This document shows positions 17,815 through 26,175 of a stretch of DNA of 64,000 bases, piece by piece. The notes beneath the pieces were generated by a model. That model was not told where the DNA came from. It saw nothing but the letters and a program-made list of their open reading frames with translations, and made no database searches. The DNA lies in contig NZ_JAMOKG010000001.1 in NCBI RefSeq assembly GCF_023656565.1, positions 1,060,456 through 1,124,455 on the forward strand. The letters run 5' to 3'. The DNA comes from Flavobacterium tyrosinilyticum (lineage in GTDB: Bacteria > Bacteroidota > Bacteroidia > Flavobacteriales > Flavobacteriaceae). Position 1 is the first letter of the stretch, and each line of letters starts with the position of its first letter. Made by a program: the position numbers and the translations under genes.

Positions 17815-18150
17815 ATGGCAACTCAAAAATTCTATCTGGCACTAGACTTAAAAGACAACGCCAATTTAATTGCAGAATACAAAGAACTACACAAAAATGT
17901 ATGGCCAGAAATCAAGAAAAGCATTCAAGATTCTGGAATTGAAGTTTTAGATATTTATTGCACTGGAAACCGTTTATTCATGATCATCGAAGCAGATGCC
18001 GATTTTACTTTCGAGAAAAAAGACAAAGCAGATGCCGAAAACGAAAAAGTTCAGGAATGGGAAACTTTAATGTGGAAATTCCAACAAGCTTTACCTTGGG
18101 CAAAACCGGGACAAAAATGGATTTTAATGGATAAAATATTTGGATTGTAA
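17815..18150 (+). CDS. RhaM-like sugar mutarotase, predicted L-fucose mutarotase
   Basis: The product has 111 residues and belongs to the L-rhamnose mutarotase (RhaM, DUF718) family: the YKELHKNVWPEIKKSI helix, the YCTGNRLFMIIEAD strand and the C-terminal WAKPGQKWILMDKIFGL are visible. These small dimeric enzymes interconvert sugar anomers. Relatives in fucose-oxidation clusters are taken as L-fucose mutarotases, which matches its position as the last gene of this set. It starts 4 nt after the FAH-family gene. The following gap has several hairpins that may end the transcript. Confidence 0.87.
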   Translation: MATQKFYLALDLKDNANLIAEYKELHKNVWPEIKKSIQDSGIEVLDIYCTGNRLFMIIEADADFTFEKKDKADAENEKVQEWETLMWKFQQALPWAKPGQKWILMDKIFGL

Positions 18151-18180
18151 TATCCGATTCCATATCAATAGCAATATTTA

Positions 18181-18356
18181 ATATTCCGTAGGAATATCTG
18201 ATCGGTAGAAAAAAAATATTATCGTTTTGAATGTGTCCTGTAGGGACACCTCTTTTACGGAAACAAAATATTCATCCATTAATCAAACGTTCCTACGGAA
18301 CGTATATGATCATAATTACAATTTCATTCTACCGACGAGACATTCCTACGGAATGA
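18181..18356. repeat. Cluster of short hairpins with TCC-TAC-GGA cores
   Basis: At least four small palindromes lie in one 176-nt stretch: ATATTCC-GTA-GGAATAT (18181-18197), GTGTCC-TGTAG-GGACAC (about 18233-18249), ACGTTCC-TAC-GGAACGT (about 18287-18303) and CATTCC-TAC-GGAATG (about 18341-18355). A longer pair, CGGTAGAA with TTCTACCG, surrounds three of them. This is the convergent end of the fucose set and the halogenase gene. Confidence 0.75.
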
Positions 18357-18383
18357 ATTTAGAAAATGAATTGTTTTTTTAAT

Positions 18384-18410
18384 AAAAAAGCCCTGATTAT
18401 TCAGGGCTTT
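18384..18410 (-). terminator. Terminator with the halogenase stop codon in its loop
   Basis: AAAGCCCTGA (18387-18396) pairs perfectly with TCAGGGCTTT (18401-18410). The 4-nt loop contains the TAA of the minus-strand gene, and a T-run follows on that strand. The last codons of the gene therefore also encode the terminator. Confidence 0.88.
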
Positions 18411-19647
18411 GTTCTTTTTGCATATTTAATAAATACGCCATATTGGCTATTACGTGATCGTGTTTTTTGACAAAAGGATTTTCTTCGTTCCAAACATATC
18501 CTGCTAATACAGAACATATTTTTTCTTTCACATCTGGATTTTCAGGTTGGTGGAAAAACAGCGTCTGTAAATTTCCTGTGTACCATTCTTGAACGTAAGT
18601 GGTGAAAACAGCGATTCCGCGTTTCATGTATTGCGTGAATTCCACTTCCCAGTCAACAGGAATTCCTTGTGATTCTTTTAAATATAATTTTGCTGCCAAC
18701 ATTCCCGATTCAGTTGCAAACGCAACTCCAGATGAGAAAACTGGATCTAAGAATTCTGAGCTGTTTCCTGTCAAAGCAAAGCCATCGCCGTACATTCTTT
18801 TAACCGCTCTCGAATAGTTTTCTAACTTAACAGGTTCGAATAAAAATTCTGTTCCCGCAAATCTTTTAATATAATAATCCGATTTCTGAATGGCATTTCG
18901 CAAAGCTTCAGCATTGTCTTTATTTTCAGAAAGTGAGTTAATAAAATCTGTCGGTCCCACAACTCCCAAACTAGTATTTCCATTAGAAAACGGAATTACC
19001 CAAAGCCAAACTTCGGTTTCCAAAATGTCAAAAGAAATCTGGATTCCCTCTACTCCTTCTTCTCTATTAATGTCTTTAACATGCGTAAAAATAGAAGAAT
19101 GCGGATCTAGTTTTGAAGGCGTATCCAGATCTAAAAGTCTTGGTAAAACGCGTCCGTAACCACTAGAGTCGATGATAAATTTAGCGTGAATTTCTTTTAG
19201 GTTTCCGTCCTTATCTTTTACAATAGTTTTTGAATTTTTCCCTTCAAAAGAAACCTCCAAAACTTCGGTTTCAAATTCTAAGTCTATTCCTTTTCGTATG
19301 ATTTCTTGAGCCATTGTATTGTCAAAATCAGCTCTAGGAACTTGCCAAGTCCAGTCCCAGCCTTCGCCAAATTTTACACTAAAATCAAAATTGCAGATTT
19401 CTTCTCCTCTAATAAAACGAGCTCCTAATTTCTTTTCGAAGTTCATCGCGTCAAGAGCGTCAAACAATTCTGCTTCAGCAAAATGATCCATTACTCGCGG
19501 AATAAGGCTTTCGCCCACTACAAGTCTTGGGAACTTCGTTTTTTCTACAACTTTAACCTTTACGTTGTTTTTAAAAAGATACGATGCCGAAACACATCCA
19601 GACGGTCCTGCACCAATCACTAAAACATCAACAAACTCCTTTGTCAT
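18397..19647 (-). CDS. Flavin-dependent halogenase-like oxidoreductase of the flexirubin cluster
   Basis: The product has 416 residues with an FAD-binding GAGPSG at 12-17 and the ESLIPR motif at 46-51. WLWVIP at 214-219 matches the WxWxIP signature that marks flavin-dependent halogenases rather than monooxygenases. A lysine pair (K72/K73) lies in the region where halogenases carry the catalytic lysine, but I cannot align it with certainty. Some flexirubin-type pigments carry chlorine on the aromatic ring, so ring chlorination is a sensible role. Hydroxylation is the alternative. It is divergent from TAL and marks the left edge of the pigment cluster. Confidence 0.85.
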   Translation of the reverse strand: MTKEFVDVLVIGAGPSGCVSASYLFKNNVKVKVVEKTKFPRLVVGESLIPRVMDHFAEAELFDALDAMNFEKKLGARFIRGEEICNFDFSVKFGEGWDWTWQVPRADFDNTMAQEIIRKGIDLEFETEVLEVSFEGKNSKTIVKDKDGNLKEIHAKFIIDSSGYGRVLPRLLDLDTPSKLDPHSSIFTHVKDINREEGVEGIQISFDILETEVWLWVIPFSNGNTSLGVVGPTDFINSLSENKDNAEALRNAIQKSDYYIKRFAGTEFLFEPVKLENYSRAVKRMYGDGFALTGNSSEFLDPVFSSGVAFATESGMLAAKLYLKESQGIPVDWEVEFTQYMKRGIAVFTTYVQEWYTGNLQTLFFHQPENPDVKEKICSVLAGYVWNEENPFVKKHDHVIANMAYLLNMQKEQSPE

Positions 19648-19748
19648 ATTAGAATTATTATCATTAATTAACCTACATTTGCCATCATCAAAATAACTAC
19701 ATTTATTTTGATAAATAAAATTAAATTAGCACAACCAAAATCGATTTA

Positions 19749-21269
19749 ATGAATACAATAAATGAATATCTAAGTTTAGCAGAATTTGAAGCCATAATCT
19801 TTGGAAAAAACAAAGTTGCCATAAGCGATGTGGTTCAAAATCGAGTAAACGAAAGTTTTAATTTCTTAAAAGAATTCTCGGGAAATAAAGTAATCTACGG
19901 AGTAAATACTGGCTTTGGTCCGATGGCTCAATATAGAATTAAGGAGTCAGATCAAATTCAATTGCAATATAACTTAATTAGAAGCCACTCTTCTGGAACT
20001 GGAAAACCTTTAAACGCTGAGTGCGCAAAAGCAGCAATTTTAGCACGATTAAATACACTTTCTTTAGGAAATTCAGGAGTTCATTCTTCTGTTATTCATT
20101 TAATGGCAGAATTAATCAATCGAGATATTACGCCTTTAATTTTTGAGCACGGTGGTGTTGGTGCCAGCGGCGATTTAGTACAATTATCACATTTAGCTTT
20201 AGTATTAATTGGCGAAGGAGAAGTTTTTTATAAAGGAGATAGACGCCCAACGGCAGAAGTTTTCGAAATTGAAGGTTTAAAACCAATTCAGGTAGAAATT
20301 AGAGAAGGTCTGGCATTAATCAACGGAACTTCTGTAATGACAGGAATTGGAGTAGTAAATGTTCATTATTCAAAAAAATTATTGGACTGGTCGTTAAAAG
20401 CTTCTTGTGCCATTAACGAATTGGTTCAAGCTTATGATGATCACTTCTCTGAAGAATTAAATCAAACCAAACGCCATAAAGGACAGCAGGAAGTTGCGGA
20501 AAGAATGAGACAAAATCTTTCTGACAGTACTTTAATCCGTAAAAGAGAAGACCATTTATATTCTGGCGAAAACACCGAAGAAATCTTCAAAGAAAAAGTT
20601 CAGGAATATTATTCACTAAGATGTGTTCCTCAAATTTTAGGGCCTGTTTTAGAAACTATAAATAATGTAGCTTCTATTTTGGAAGACGAATTTAACTCGG
20701 CAAACGACAACCCAATTATAGACGTAAAAAACAAACATGTTTACCACGGCGGAAATTTCCACGGAGATTATATTTCGCTAGAAATGGATAAATTGAAAAT
20801 CGTTATTACGAAATTAACGATGCTTGCAGAACGTCAATTGAATTATTTATTGAATTCAAAAATCAACGAAATTTTGCCTCCATTCGTAAATTTAGGAACA
20901 TTAGGATTTAATTTCGGAATGCAGGGTGTTCAATTCGTTGCCACTTCAACAACTGCCGAAAGTCAAATGTTATCTAACCCAATGTATGTGCATAGTATTC
21001 CAAACAACAATGACAATCAAGACATTGTAAGCATGGGAACTAATGCGGCAGTGATTACATCAAAAGTAATTGAAAACTCATTTGAGGTTTTGGCAATCGA
21101 ATTAATCACAATTGTTCAGGCAATCGATTATTTGAAGCAAAAAGATCAAATTTCGTCTACAACTAAAAAATGGTATGACGATATCAGAACTATAATTCCA
21201 GAATTTAAGGAAGATCAGGTAATGTATCCTTTTGTTCAAAAAGTAAAAGATTATTTGATCAACAGTTAA
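19749..21269 (+). CDS. tal: Tyrosine ammonia-lyase (FjTAL ortholog)
   Basis: The product has 506 residues of the aromatic amino acid lyase family. The ASG tripeptide that forms the MIO cofactor is at 139-141 (GGVGASGDLVQLSH). The substrate-selectivity loop reads NLIRSHSSGTG, with His at 80, which is the residue that favours tyrosine over phenylalanine. From memory the sequence is nearly the same as the characterised tyrosine ammonia-lyase of F. johnsoniae. It would make 4-hydroxycinnamate, the aryl starter of flexirubin. Histidine ammonia-lyases are related, but the selectivity loop argues against that. Confidence 0.95.
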   Translation: MNTINEYLSLAEFEAIIFGKNKVAISDVVQNRVNESFNFLKEFSGNKVIYGVNTGFGPMAQYRIKESDQIQLQYNLIRSHSSGTGKPLNAECAKAAILARLNTLSLGNSGVHSSVIHLMAELINRDITPLIFEHGGVGASGDLVQLSHLALVLIGEGEVFYKGDRRPTAEVFEIEGLKPIQVEIREGLALINGTSVMTGIGVVNVHYSKKLLDWSLKASCAINELVQAYDDHFSEELNQTKRHKGQQEVAERMRQNLSDSTLIRKREDHLYSGENTEEIFKEKVQEYYSLRCVPQILGPVLETINNVASILEDEFNSANDNPIIDVKNKHVYHGGNFHGDYISLEMDKLKIVITKLTMLAERQLNYLLNSKINEILPPFVNLGTLGFNFGMQGVQFVATSTTAESQMLSNPMYVHSIPNNNDNQDIVSMGTNAAVITSKVIENSFEVLAIELITIVQAIDYLKQKDQISSTTKKWYDDIRTIIPEFKEDQVMYPFVQKVKDYLINS

Positions 21270-21309
21270 AAATCTTTATTTTACAGTATTAATATTGAAT
21301 CTTAAAATC

Positions 21310-22536
21310 ATGAAAAAGTCACTTGTTTTTTTATTGCTAAGCTGCATTCAATTTGTTAATAGTCAAGAATTGGCATTAGTAAAGAAAAATTCCAAAATTG
21401 GATATCTGTCTAAAGATGGATCTTTTAAAATCGAACCTCAATACAAATCTGCCAGAAGTTTTTCTGAAGGTTTAGCCGCTGTAGAAAATGGCGGAAAATG
21501 GGGATTTATCGATGCAAAAGGAACTTGGGTAATTCCAGCCGATTTTAAAGATGCTAAAGATTTTAACAGCGGAATCGCAGTTGTACAAAAAGAGAAAGAC
21601 TGGGTTTATATTAATACAAAAGGAGAAATCCAAAAAGGACCAACTACTGACAAAGTATTTGATTTTAATGATGGAGTTGCTTTCTTCAGACAAAATAATA
21701 AAGTGGGTTTAATCAACAACAAAATGGCTGTTGTTTTAGAACCAAAATACGATCAGATCAAACCTTTTGAAAATGGTTACGCCAGAGTAGAATTGAACAA
21801 AAACTGGGGAATTATTGATACCAACGGAAAAGAATTGGTTGAGCCTATTTATGCCGAAGTTGGAAATTATTTTAAAGGAACAACTTGGGCTAAAAAAGAT
21901 AAAACTTTCGGTTTGGTAAGCGGTGGAAAATTTATTCCTGTTGATGGAGCAGAAAAAATCTGGGATTTTGAAACTCAAGATTTGACGTTTGCCAAAAAGA
22001 ACGGAAAAATTGGTTATATCGATTTAAAAGGAAATTGGGCCATTCTTCCTATTTATGATAAAGGAAAAGCGTTTTCAAAAAATTTAGCTCCAGTTTTGGT
22101 TGGAAAAAAATGGGGATTCATTAATCCAGAAGGGAAATTTGTGATTGAACCAACTTACAGCGATGCAGAAGTTTTCAGTACAAATGGTCTGGCTCCTGTA
22201 AAAGAAAGCAATTGGGGATTTATAAATGAATCTGGAAAATTGGTTATTCCAACTCAATACGGGATTACTGCAAATGCTATTATTGCAATGTTTGTACAAC
22301 AGGACAAAGGATTTATTGATGGCGTTGCCCGCGTAAAAAACGAAGGAAAATGGGGATTTCTAAAACCAGACGGAACCGTTTTAGCTAATCAATGGTTTGA
22401 AAACGCTGAATTGTTTTCTAAAAGCGCTGAAAAACCTCAGCCAGCTGCAGCTCCTGTTTCTGCCGAAAAACCAAAACAAGAGACTAAGCCTGCGGCGAGA
22501 CCAGCTGCAAAACCAGCACCGAAAAAAAAGAAATAA
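21310..22536 (+). CDS. Secreted WG-repeat protein
   Basis: From the ATG at 21310 the product has 408 residues. A signal peptide (KKSLVFLLLSCIQFVNSQ) is followed by about ten WG-type beta-hairpin repeats of the form KWGFI(D/N)..G.(W/F)VI.P.Y, running to about residue 370, and an Ala/Pro/Lys-rich tail. A TTG start at 21295 is possible but would put five residues before the signal peptide. WG-repeat proteins are usually envelope-associated binding proteins with no defined activity. It lies between TAL and the ketoreductase, so it is probably transcribed with the pigment genes. A role in pigment placement or assembly is only a guess. Confidence 0.8.
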   Translation: MKKSLVFLLLSCIQFVNSQELALVKKNSKIGYLSKDGSFKIEPQYKSARSFSEGLAAVENGGKWGFIDAKGTWVIPADFKDAKDFNSGIAVVQKEKDWVYINTKGEIQKGPTTDKVFDFNDGVAFFRQNNKVGLINNKMAVVLEPKYDQIKPFENGYARVELNKNWGIIDTNGKELVEPIYAEVGNYFKGTTWAKKDKTFGLVSGGKFIPVDGAEKIWDFETQDLTFAKKNGKIGYIDLKGNWAILPIYDKGKAFSKNLAPVLVGKKWGFINPEGKFVIEPTYSDAEVFSTNGLAPVKESNWGFINESGKLVIPTQYGITANAIIAMFVQQDKGFIDGVARVKNEGKWGFLKPDGTVLANQWFENAELFSKSAEKPQPAAAPVSAEKPKQETKPAARPAAKPAPKKKK

Positions 22537-22631
22537 TATTTATCTCCAAATAAATTAGAAATTTGCATAAGTGAAATCGCATTCGATAAAGCGGTTTCAT
22601 TTTATGATGAATAAAAACAAACCCTACATAA

Positions 22632-23363
22632 ATGAAGTGTGTATTAGTAACAGGCGGTTCAAGAGGAATTGGAAGTGCGATTTGTAAAAAACTGGCCGTA
22701 GAATCCGATTATCATATTCTGATTAATTATCATTCGAATAAAACAGCTGCCGAAGAAACATTACAAGAAGTACAAAAATTGGGCGCAACAGGAGAAATCT
22801 TAGGTTTTGATGTTTCTAATTTTGAAAACGTACAAAATGTTTTAACTGCTTGGCAGGAAGCAAATCCTGAAAAATTGGTTGAAGCAATTGTAAACAATGC
22901 CGGAATCACAAAAGATGGTCTTTTTATGTGGATGACACCAGAAGACTGGAACGGCGTTATGAATACAAGTGTAAACGGTTTCTTTAATGTTACGCAGTTT
23001 TTTATTCAAAAAATGTTACGCAACAAATACGGCCGAATCGTAAATATGGTTTCCGTTTCTGGAGTAAAAGGTACTGCGGGACAAACCAATTATTCGGCTG
23101 CAAAAGGTGCCATTGTTGCAGCAACTAAAGCCTTGGCACAAGAAGTTGCAAAAAGAAATATTACTGTAAATGCTGTCGCTCCAGGTTTTATTAGAACCGA
23201 TATGACGAGTGAATTGGATGAAAAAGAATTATTAAAGCTAATTCCCGTAAACCGTTTTGGCGAAGCCGAAGAGGTTGCAGATTTGGTAAGCTTTTTGATT
23301 TCTAAAAAAGCAAGCTATATTACAGGAGAAATTATCAATATTAACGGCGGAATATATTCTTAA
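22632..23363 (+). CDS. 3-oxoacyl-ACP reductase (FabG-like) of the polyene synthase
   Basis: The product has 243 residues with TGGSRGIGSAI at 7-17, NNAGITKDG at about 88-96, and an intact YSAAKGA catalytic site near 151-157. GFIRTDMT and the terminal NINGGIYS match FabG. In the pigment cluster it would reduce the beta-keto group after each chain extension, working with the KS and DH proteins. The nearest upstream gene encodes the WG-repeat protein, and a repeat-containing gap of 167 nt follows before the first ketosynthase. Confidence 0.9.
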   Translation: MKCVLVTGGSRGIGSAICKKLAVESDYHILINYHSNKTAAEETLQEVQKLGATGEILGFDVSNFENVQNVLTAWQEANPEKLVEAIVNNAGITKDGLFMWMTPEDWNGVMNTSVNGFFNVTQFFIQKMLRNKYGRIVNMVSVSGVKGTAGQTNYSAAKGAIVAATKALAQEVAKRNITVNAVAPGFIRTDMTSELDEKELLKLIPVNRFGEAEEVADLVSFLISKKASYITGEIININGGIYS

Positions 23364-23369
23364 AGAATA

Positions 23370-23490
23370 CTATGTTTGCGAGATTATTTTAAGATTTTTA
23401 AACATAGAAAATTGCTCGCAAAGACGCAGAGTCGCAAAGTTTAAGCAAAAAGACTTTAAAAAAACTTAGTGCCTTTGTGGCAAGATTAAA
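23370..23490. repeat. Intergenic repeat with CTATGTTTGCGAG / CTCGCAAAG words
   Basis: CTATGTTTGCGAG (23370-23382) is followed by AACATAG (23401-23407) and GCTCGCAAAG (about 23414-23423), which are complementary in part. GCAAAGACGCAGAGTCGCAAAG-type words follow (read here as GCAAAGACGCAG then AGTCGCAAAG). The gap carries no ORF of note. Confidence 0.5.
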
Positions 23491-23515
23491 AAATTACACT
23501 TTAAGGATAAAAAAT

Positions 23516-23523
23516 TACTTTTG
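23516..23523 (+). promoter_or_regulatory. -7 box (TACTTTTG) just before the first ketosynthase
   Basis: TACTTTTG fits TAnnTTTG exactly and is followed 7 nt later by the ATG at 23531, so the mRNA would have almost no leader. It could give an internal promoter for the KS-ACP-acyltransferase genes. There is no TTG at -33. Confidence 0.4.
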
Positions 23524-23530
23524 AAAGACG

Positions 23531-24766
23531 ATGAATAGACGAGTTGTAATTACTGGAATGGGAATTTATTCTTGTATCGGAACTTCTTTAGACGAAGTAA
23601 AAAATTCGTTATACGAAGGAAGATCTGGTATTCAGTTTGATTCTGAACGTAAAGAATTTGGTTTCCAGTCGGCCTTAACAGGGATGGTTCCGAAAGCCGA
23701 TCTTAAAAATTTATTGACGCGCAGACAACGTATGAGCATCGGTGAAGAAACCGAATATGCTTATATGGCCACTATAGAAGCATTAAAAAATGCCAACATT
23801 GATGATGCTTTTTTTGATGAACACGAAGTAGGTATTATGTACGGAAACGACAGCGTTTCTAAAGCAATCATTGACGCAACAGATATTGTTCGCGAGAAAA
23901 AAGACACCGCTCTTATTGGTTCTGGTGCTATTTTCAAATCGATGAATTCTACTGTAACGATGAATCTTTCTACGATTTTTAAACTTCGCGGCATCAATCT
24001 TACGGTAAGTGCAGCTTGCGCGAGTGGTTCTCACTCTATTGGTTTGGCTTATTTTTTAATTAAAAGCGGTTTTCAAGATATTGTTATAACTGGCGGAGCA
24101 CAGGAAATCAACAAATACGCCATGAGCAGTTTTGACGGTTTAGGTGTTTTTTCTAACCGAGAAGGTGATCCTACAAAAGCTTCAAGACCTTTTGATATTG
24201 GTCGTGATGGATTAATTCCGAGTGGTGGTGGCGCAACTTTAATTTTAGAAAGTTACGAATCTGCCATTGCACGTGGTGCCAATATCATTGCAGAAATTGG
24301 CGGGTACGGATTTTCATCAAACGGCGGACACATCTCAACACCAAACGTTGAAGGACCAGCCACAGCAATGAAACGTGCACTTGATGATGCAAAAATAGAA
24401 GCTTCAGATATTGAATACATAAATGCCCATGCCACCTCAACACCTGTTGGAGATGCTAATGAAGCTAAAGCCATTTTTGAAGTTTTTGGAGAAAAAAATC
24501 CTCCTGTAAGTTCTACAAAATCAATGACTGGCCACGAATGCTGGATGGCAGGAGCCAGCGAAATCATTTATTCTATCCTAATGATGCAGCACGATTTTAT
24601 CGCGCCAAACATTAATTTGGAAACTCCAGATGAAGATGCGTCAAAATTAAATTTAGTTAAAACTACGTTAAACAAAAAATTTGACATATTTTTGTCCAAT
24701 TCTTTCGGTTTCGGAGGAACCAACTCTGCGTTGGTGGTTAAAAAGTTTAAATTGAACAATGAATAA
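23531..24766 (+). CDS. Beta-ketoacyl-ACP synthase (KAS II type)
   Basis: The product has 411 residues with the complete Cys-His-His catalytic set: C163 in SAACASGSHS, H300 in NAHATSTP and H335 in TGHECWMAG. The glycine-rich SFGFGGTNSALV closes the sequence, as in FabF. It can catalyse decarboxylative chain extension. Its stop overlaps the start of the ACP gene by 8 nt, which suggests that KS and ACP are made in fixed proportion. In the flexirubin cluster it is one of three ketosynthases with intact KAS I/II catalytic triads, so each probably serves a different chain (polyene or alkyl). Confidence 0.93.
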   Translation: MNRRVVITGMGIYSCIGTSLDEVKNSLYEGRSGIQFDSERKEFGFQSALTGMVPKADLKNLLTRRQRMSIGEETEYAYMATIEALKNANIDDAFFDEHEVGIMYGNDSVSKAIIDATDIVREKKDTALIGSGAIFKSMNSTVTMNLSTIFKLRGINLTVSAACASGSHSIGLAYFLIKSGFQDIVITGGAQEINKYAMSSFDGLGVFSNREGDPTKASRPFDIGRDGLIPSGGGATLILESYESAIARGANIIAEIGGYGFSSNGGHISTPNVEGPATAMKRALDDAKIEASDIEYINAHATSTPVGDANEAKAIFEVFGEKNPPVSSTKSMTGHECWMAGASEIIYSILMMQHDFIAPNINLETPDEDASKLNLVKTTLNKKFDIFLSNSFGFGGTNSALVVKKFKLNNE

Positions 24767-25013
24767 AGAAGAGATTATAGCAAAGATTAATGGTTTTTTA
24801 GTTGATGAATTTGAAGTTGATAGTGACGACATTGAACCAAATGCTAATTTAAAAGATACACTTGGGTTAGACAGTCTGGATTATGTTGATTTAGTCGTTT
24901 CAATAGAGGCAAACTTTGGTGTAAAACTAGTTGAAGCAGATTTTGTTGGAATTTCTGATTTTCAAAGTTTTTATGACTTAATCGAAACTAAAATAAAAGC
25001 CAAATCAGCTTAA
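24759..25013 (+). CDS. Acyl carrier protein 1
   Basis: The product has 84 residues and is acidic. The phosphopantetheine attachment site is S39 in LGLDSLDYVDL. It holds the growing acyl or aryl chain on its prosthetic arm. The ATG overlaps the 3' end of the ketosynthase gene by 8 nt, and the acyltransferase gene starts directly after its stop codon. Confidence 0.95.
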   Translation: MNKEEIIAKINGFLVDEFEVDSDDIEPNANLKDTLGLDSLDYVDLVVSIEANFGVKLVEADFVGISDFQSFYDLIETKIKAKSA

Positions 25014-25895
25014 ATGAGTCAATGGGATGGTAAATCCAAAGGAACTGTTTTAGGTTATAAAATATTCGTTTTTTTAATTCAAAAAGCGGGTGTCAAAGCG
25101 GCTTATGTCTTACTTTATTTTGTTGCATCTTATTATTTTTTATTTCTAAGAAAAAGCAACAGAGCCATTTTTTATTATTTTAAAGAAAGACTGCAATACT
25201 CGTATTTCAAATCCAAAAAAATGGTTTTCAAAAGTTACTATACTTTTGGACAAACTATTATTGATAAAGTTTCCATTTCGGCAGGAATGCGAAACAAATT
25301 TACTTATGAATTTGACGGAATAGAAACACTAAAAAAATTACTTGCCGAGAAAAAAGGTGGTGTTTTAATTAGTGCCCATGTCGGAAATTTTGAAATTGCC
25401 GAACATTTTTTGGGAGATATTGATCTTAATTTCCAAATCAATTTGGTTACAACAGATTTAGAGCATTCTGCCATTAAGAATTATCTCGAAAGCGTTTCTC
25501 AAAAACCAACTGTAAAATTTATTATCATCAAAGATGATCTTTCTCATATATTTGAGATCAATGCCGCTTTGGCCAATAACGAATTAATCTGCTTTACGGG
25601 CGATCGTTATTTTGAAGGAACAAAATCGCTTTCTGAAACACTTCTGGGCAAAGAAGCCAATTTCCCTGCTGGTCCGTTTTTAATTGCTTCACGATTAAAA
25701 GTTCCTGTAGTTTTTGTTTATGTAATGAAAGAACCCAATCTTCATTATCATTTGTACGCAAGAGAGGCCGAAGTCAAACACCGAGACGAAAAAGCACTTT
25801 TGAAGGAATATGTAAAAAGTGTTGAATGCATTCTGCACACATATCCTTTGCAATGGTTCAATTATTTTGATTTCTGGAACGATATAAAATCGTAA
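25014..25895 (+). CDS. LpxL/HtrB-family acyltransferase
   Basis: The product has 293 residues and resembles lauroyl/lipid A acyltransferases: an N-terminal membrane segment (about 27-45), the catalytic HxxxxE as H122-E127 in SAHVGNFEIAEH, and GDR followed by the basic C-terminal domain ending YPLQWFNYFDFW. Members move an acyl group from ACP to a hydroxyl. In this cluster the likely jobs are joining the aryl-polyene acid to the resorcinol or attaching a chain to a lipid. The gene starts immediately after the ACP stop, so the ACP is its probable donor. A housekeeping lipid A enzyme is less likely given the context. Confidence 0.85.
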   Translation: MSQWDGKSKGTVLGYKIFVFLIQKAGVKAAYVLLYFVASYYFLFLRKSNRAIFYYFKERLQYSYFKSKKMVFKSYYTFGQTIIDKVSISAGMRNKFTYEFDGIETLKKLLAEKKGGVLISAHVGNFEIAEHFLGDIDLNFQINLVTTDLEHSAIKNYLESVSQKPTVKFIIIKDDLSHIFEINAALANNELICFTGDRYFEGTKSLSETLLGKEANFPAGPFLIASRLKVPVVFVYVMKEPNLHYHLYAREAEVKHRDEKALLKEYVKSVECILHTYPLQWFNYFDFWNDIKS

Positions 25896-25900
25896 TTTTT

Positions 25901-26092
25901 TTAGCCACGACCCGAGCGATAGCGAACTGGCGAAGCAATTCACGAATTTTTATTAATTACTGGGGCAGAATCTTTATTTCGAATTACACTAATTTTTATT
26001 AATTCGTTTTTCGTGAAATTATTACTATTTAATAATTTAAGGAAAATCATTAATAACAACAGTATTTGAATAATTCGTGAATTCGTGGCTAA
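25901..26092. repeat. Interrupted inverted repeat of the GAATTCGTGGCTA family
   Basis: The right arm TAATTCGTGAATTCGTGGCTAA is at 26071-26092 (given in two halves: TAATTCGTGA, ATTCGTGGCTAA). The left arm TTAGCCACGA (25901-25910) is cut from ATTCACGAATT (25938-25948) by a 27-nt, GC-richer insert starting CCCGAGCGATAG. In the copy at 16808-16827 the same arm is unbroken. Confidence 0.75.
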
Positions 26093-26140
26093 TAAAAAAC
26101 CATTGGTCGAAATAAGAAAATTCGTTTAAATAAATTTACT

Positions 26141-26148
26141 TATTTTTG
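26141..26148 (+). promoter_or_regulatory. -7 box (TATTTTTG) upstream of darA
   Basis: TATTTTTG is an exact TAnnTTTG match 28 nt before the ATG at 26176. A transcript starting near 26154 would exclude the TTG codon at 26146, so the box also supports the chosen darA start. Confidence 0.5.
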
Positions 26149-26175
26149 CTGACCACCAAAGCCCAAAAACCTAAA

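Noticed and set aside
26146-26175. Upstream TTG start for darA
   Set aside because: It overlaps the TATTTTTG -7 box, and the flavodoxin-like fold begins at the ATG at 26176.
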